64,000 nt of DNA from Acidobacteriota bacterium. GTDB taxonomy: Bacteria; Acidobacteriota; Blastocatellia; Pyrinomonadales; Pyrinomonadaceae. Positions 63,830 to 64,000 of this stretch are shown in pieces. The DNA lies in assembly GCA_003222895.1 (NCBI GenBank), contig QHXI01000054.1:1-64000 (forward strand), given 5' to 3'. The notes beneath the pieces are model-generated. The model was not told the DNA's origin, did not search any database, and was given only the letters and a program-made list of their open reading frames with translations. The translations under genes and the position numbers were made by a program. Numbering within the stretch: the first letter of the stretch is position 1; every line of letters begins with the position of its first letter.

Positions 63830-63903
63830 GTTTCAAGTTTCATGTTAGAGCCTCAGGTCCGTCCGAACAACTTGAAACCTGAAACTTCAAACTTGAAACT
63901 TTG
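63815..63903. repeat. Palindromic TTTCAAGTTTCATG repeat over the gatB start
   Basis: GGTTTCAGGTTTCATG followed by TTTCAAGTTTCATG is matched by an inverted ACTTGAAACCTGAAACTT and CAAACTTGAAACTTTG to 63903. It spans the gatB start codon (63827-63829) and reaches the stop of the upstream gene. Confidence 0.8.
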
Positions 63904-64000
63904 TTACGGTTCCAGCCAAACCTGCGGCACGCGCGCATCGCGCGCTTCGTCTTCCAACTGTTGCCAACGCGCATTAAGCGCCGCGCGCGTCGCGAGCAAG
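63904..64000 (-). CDS. 3' end of a gene upstream of gatB (partial)
   Basis: The minus frame ending with TAA (63904-63906) is open to the window edge and reads LLATRAALNARWQQLEDEAR followed by DARVPQVWLEP. Only 31 residues are visible, mostly helical; no family can be assigned. It lies ~75 bp upstream of gatB and on the same strand, so it may share its operon. Confidence 0.6.
   Translation of the reverse strand, partial: LLATRAALNARWQQLEDEARDARVPQVWLEP

Overview
The window is one contiguous piece of a bacterial chromosome with moderate-to-high GC (estimated by eye, not computed). The gene content points to Acidobacteriota, most likely class Blastocatellia. It has two tandem DUF5916 outer-membrane-type proteins, an Oar-like TonB-dependent receptor with a carboxypeptidase-regulatory N-terminus, very large secreted Asp-box (BNR) proteins with TPTPTP linkers, Calx-beta and DUF4214-like tails, a VPS10-like beta-propeller protein, a DUF6335 protein, and many small palindromic repeats. 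This placement is inference from family composition, not a phylogenetic result.

Layout. 0-12 kb: three or four giant secreted proteins (PKD/BNR protein cut by the window edge; M36 metalloprotease; a BNR/FnIII/Calx-beta/DUF4214-like protein now split in two). 12-14.2 kb: a zinc alcohol dehydrogenase, then an MntA/HepT toxin-antitoxin pair preceded by a damaged small gene. 14.2-21.8 kb: a VPS10-like protein, NAD-salvage genes pncA (3' truncated) and pncB, and between them a ~690 bp element with terminal inverted repeats and 17 tandem 21-bp hairpin units. 21.9-27 kb: an RND efflux pump (permease and lipoprotein adaptor) with a ParE-type toxin-antitoxin pair between the two genes. 27-33.3 kb: two DUF5916 paralogues and a Fis-type regulator. 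33.3-37.8 kb: an apparent operon of ECF sigma factor, zinc-finger anti-sigma factor and two exported HEAT-repeat proteins. 38-42.3 kb: a response regulator, a QGYYN-repeat exported protein, a DUF4440 protein, a DUF5678-like gene with a degenerate tandem copy, a retropepsin-like protease and a BlaI/M56 pair. 42.3-49.3 kb: an MFS transporter and a heme-type uptake locus (hmuV, broken hmuU, hmuT, TonB-dependent receptor). 49.4-54.6 kb: hicBA (hicA frameshifted), an aldehyde dehydrogenase, a DUF5996 protein, a PIN/RHH toxin-antitoxin operon, a UPF0175 protein and a Schlafen/AlbA_2 protein. 54.6-64 kb: acnA, DUF6335, a palindrome cluster, a secreted alpha/beta hydrolase, a RAYT transposase inside its own REP inverted repeats, a lipoprotein cyclophilin, dtd, an SDR enzyme, gatB and the end of one more gene.

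Two themes stand out. First, at least six palindromic repeat families sit in intergenic gaps, in one case supplying the start codon of gatB. One (GGAGCGC...GCATCC) is plausibly mobilised by the RAYT gene at 59.6-60.2 kb, and another (72-73 bp, three full copies) has no transposase in view. Second, many genes carry short internal deletions or frameshifts (BNR protein near 9.79 kb, hmuU near 45.2 kb, ALDH near 50.4 kb, pncA, hicA, the gene before mntA, the M36 C-terminus). This is either real decay or an assembly artefact, and it should be settled with read data before conclusions are drawn from those genes.
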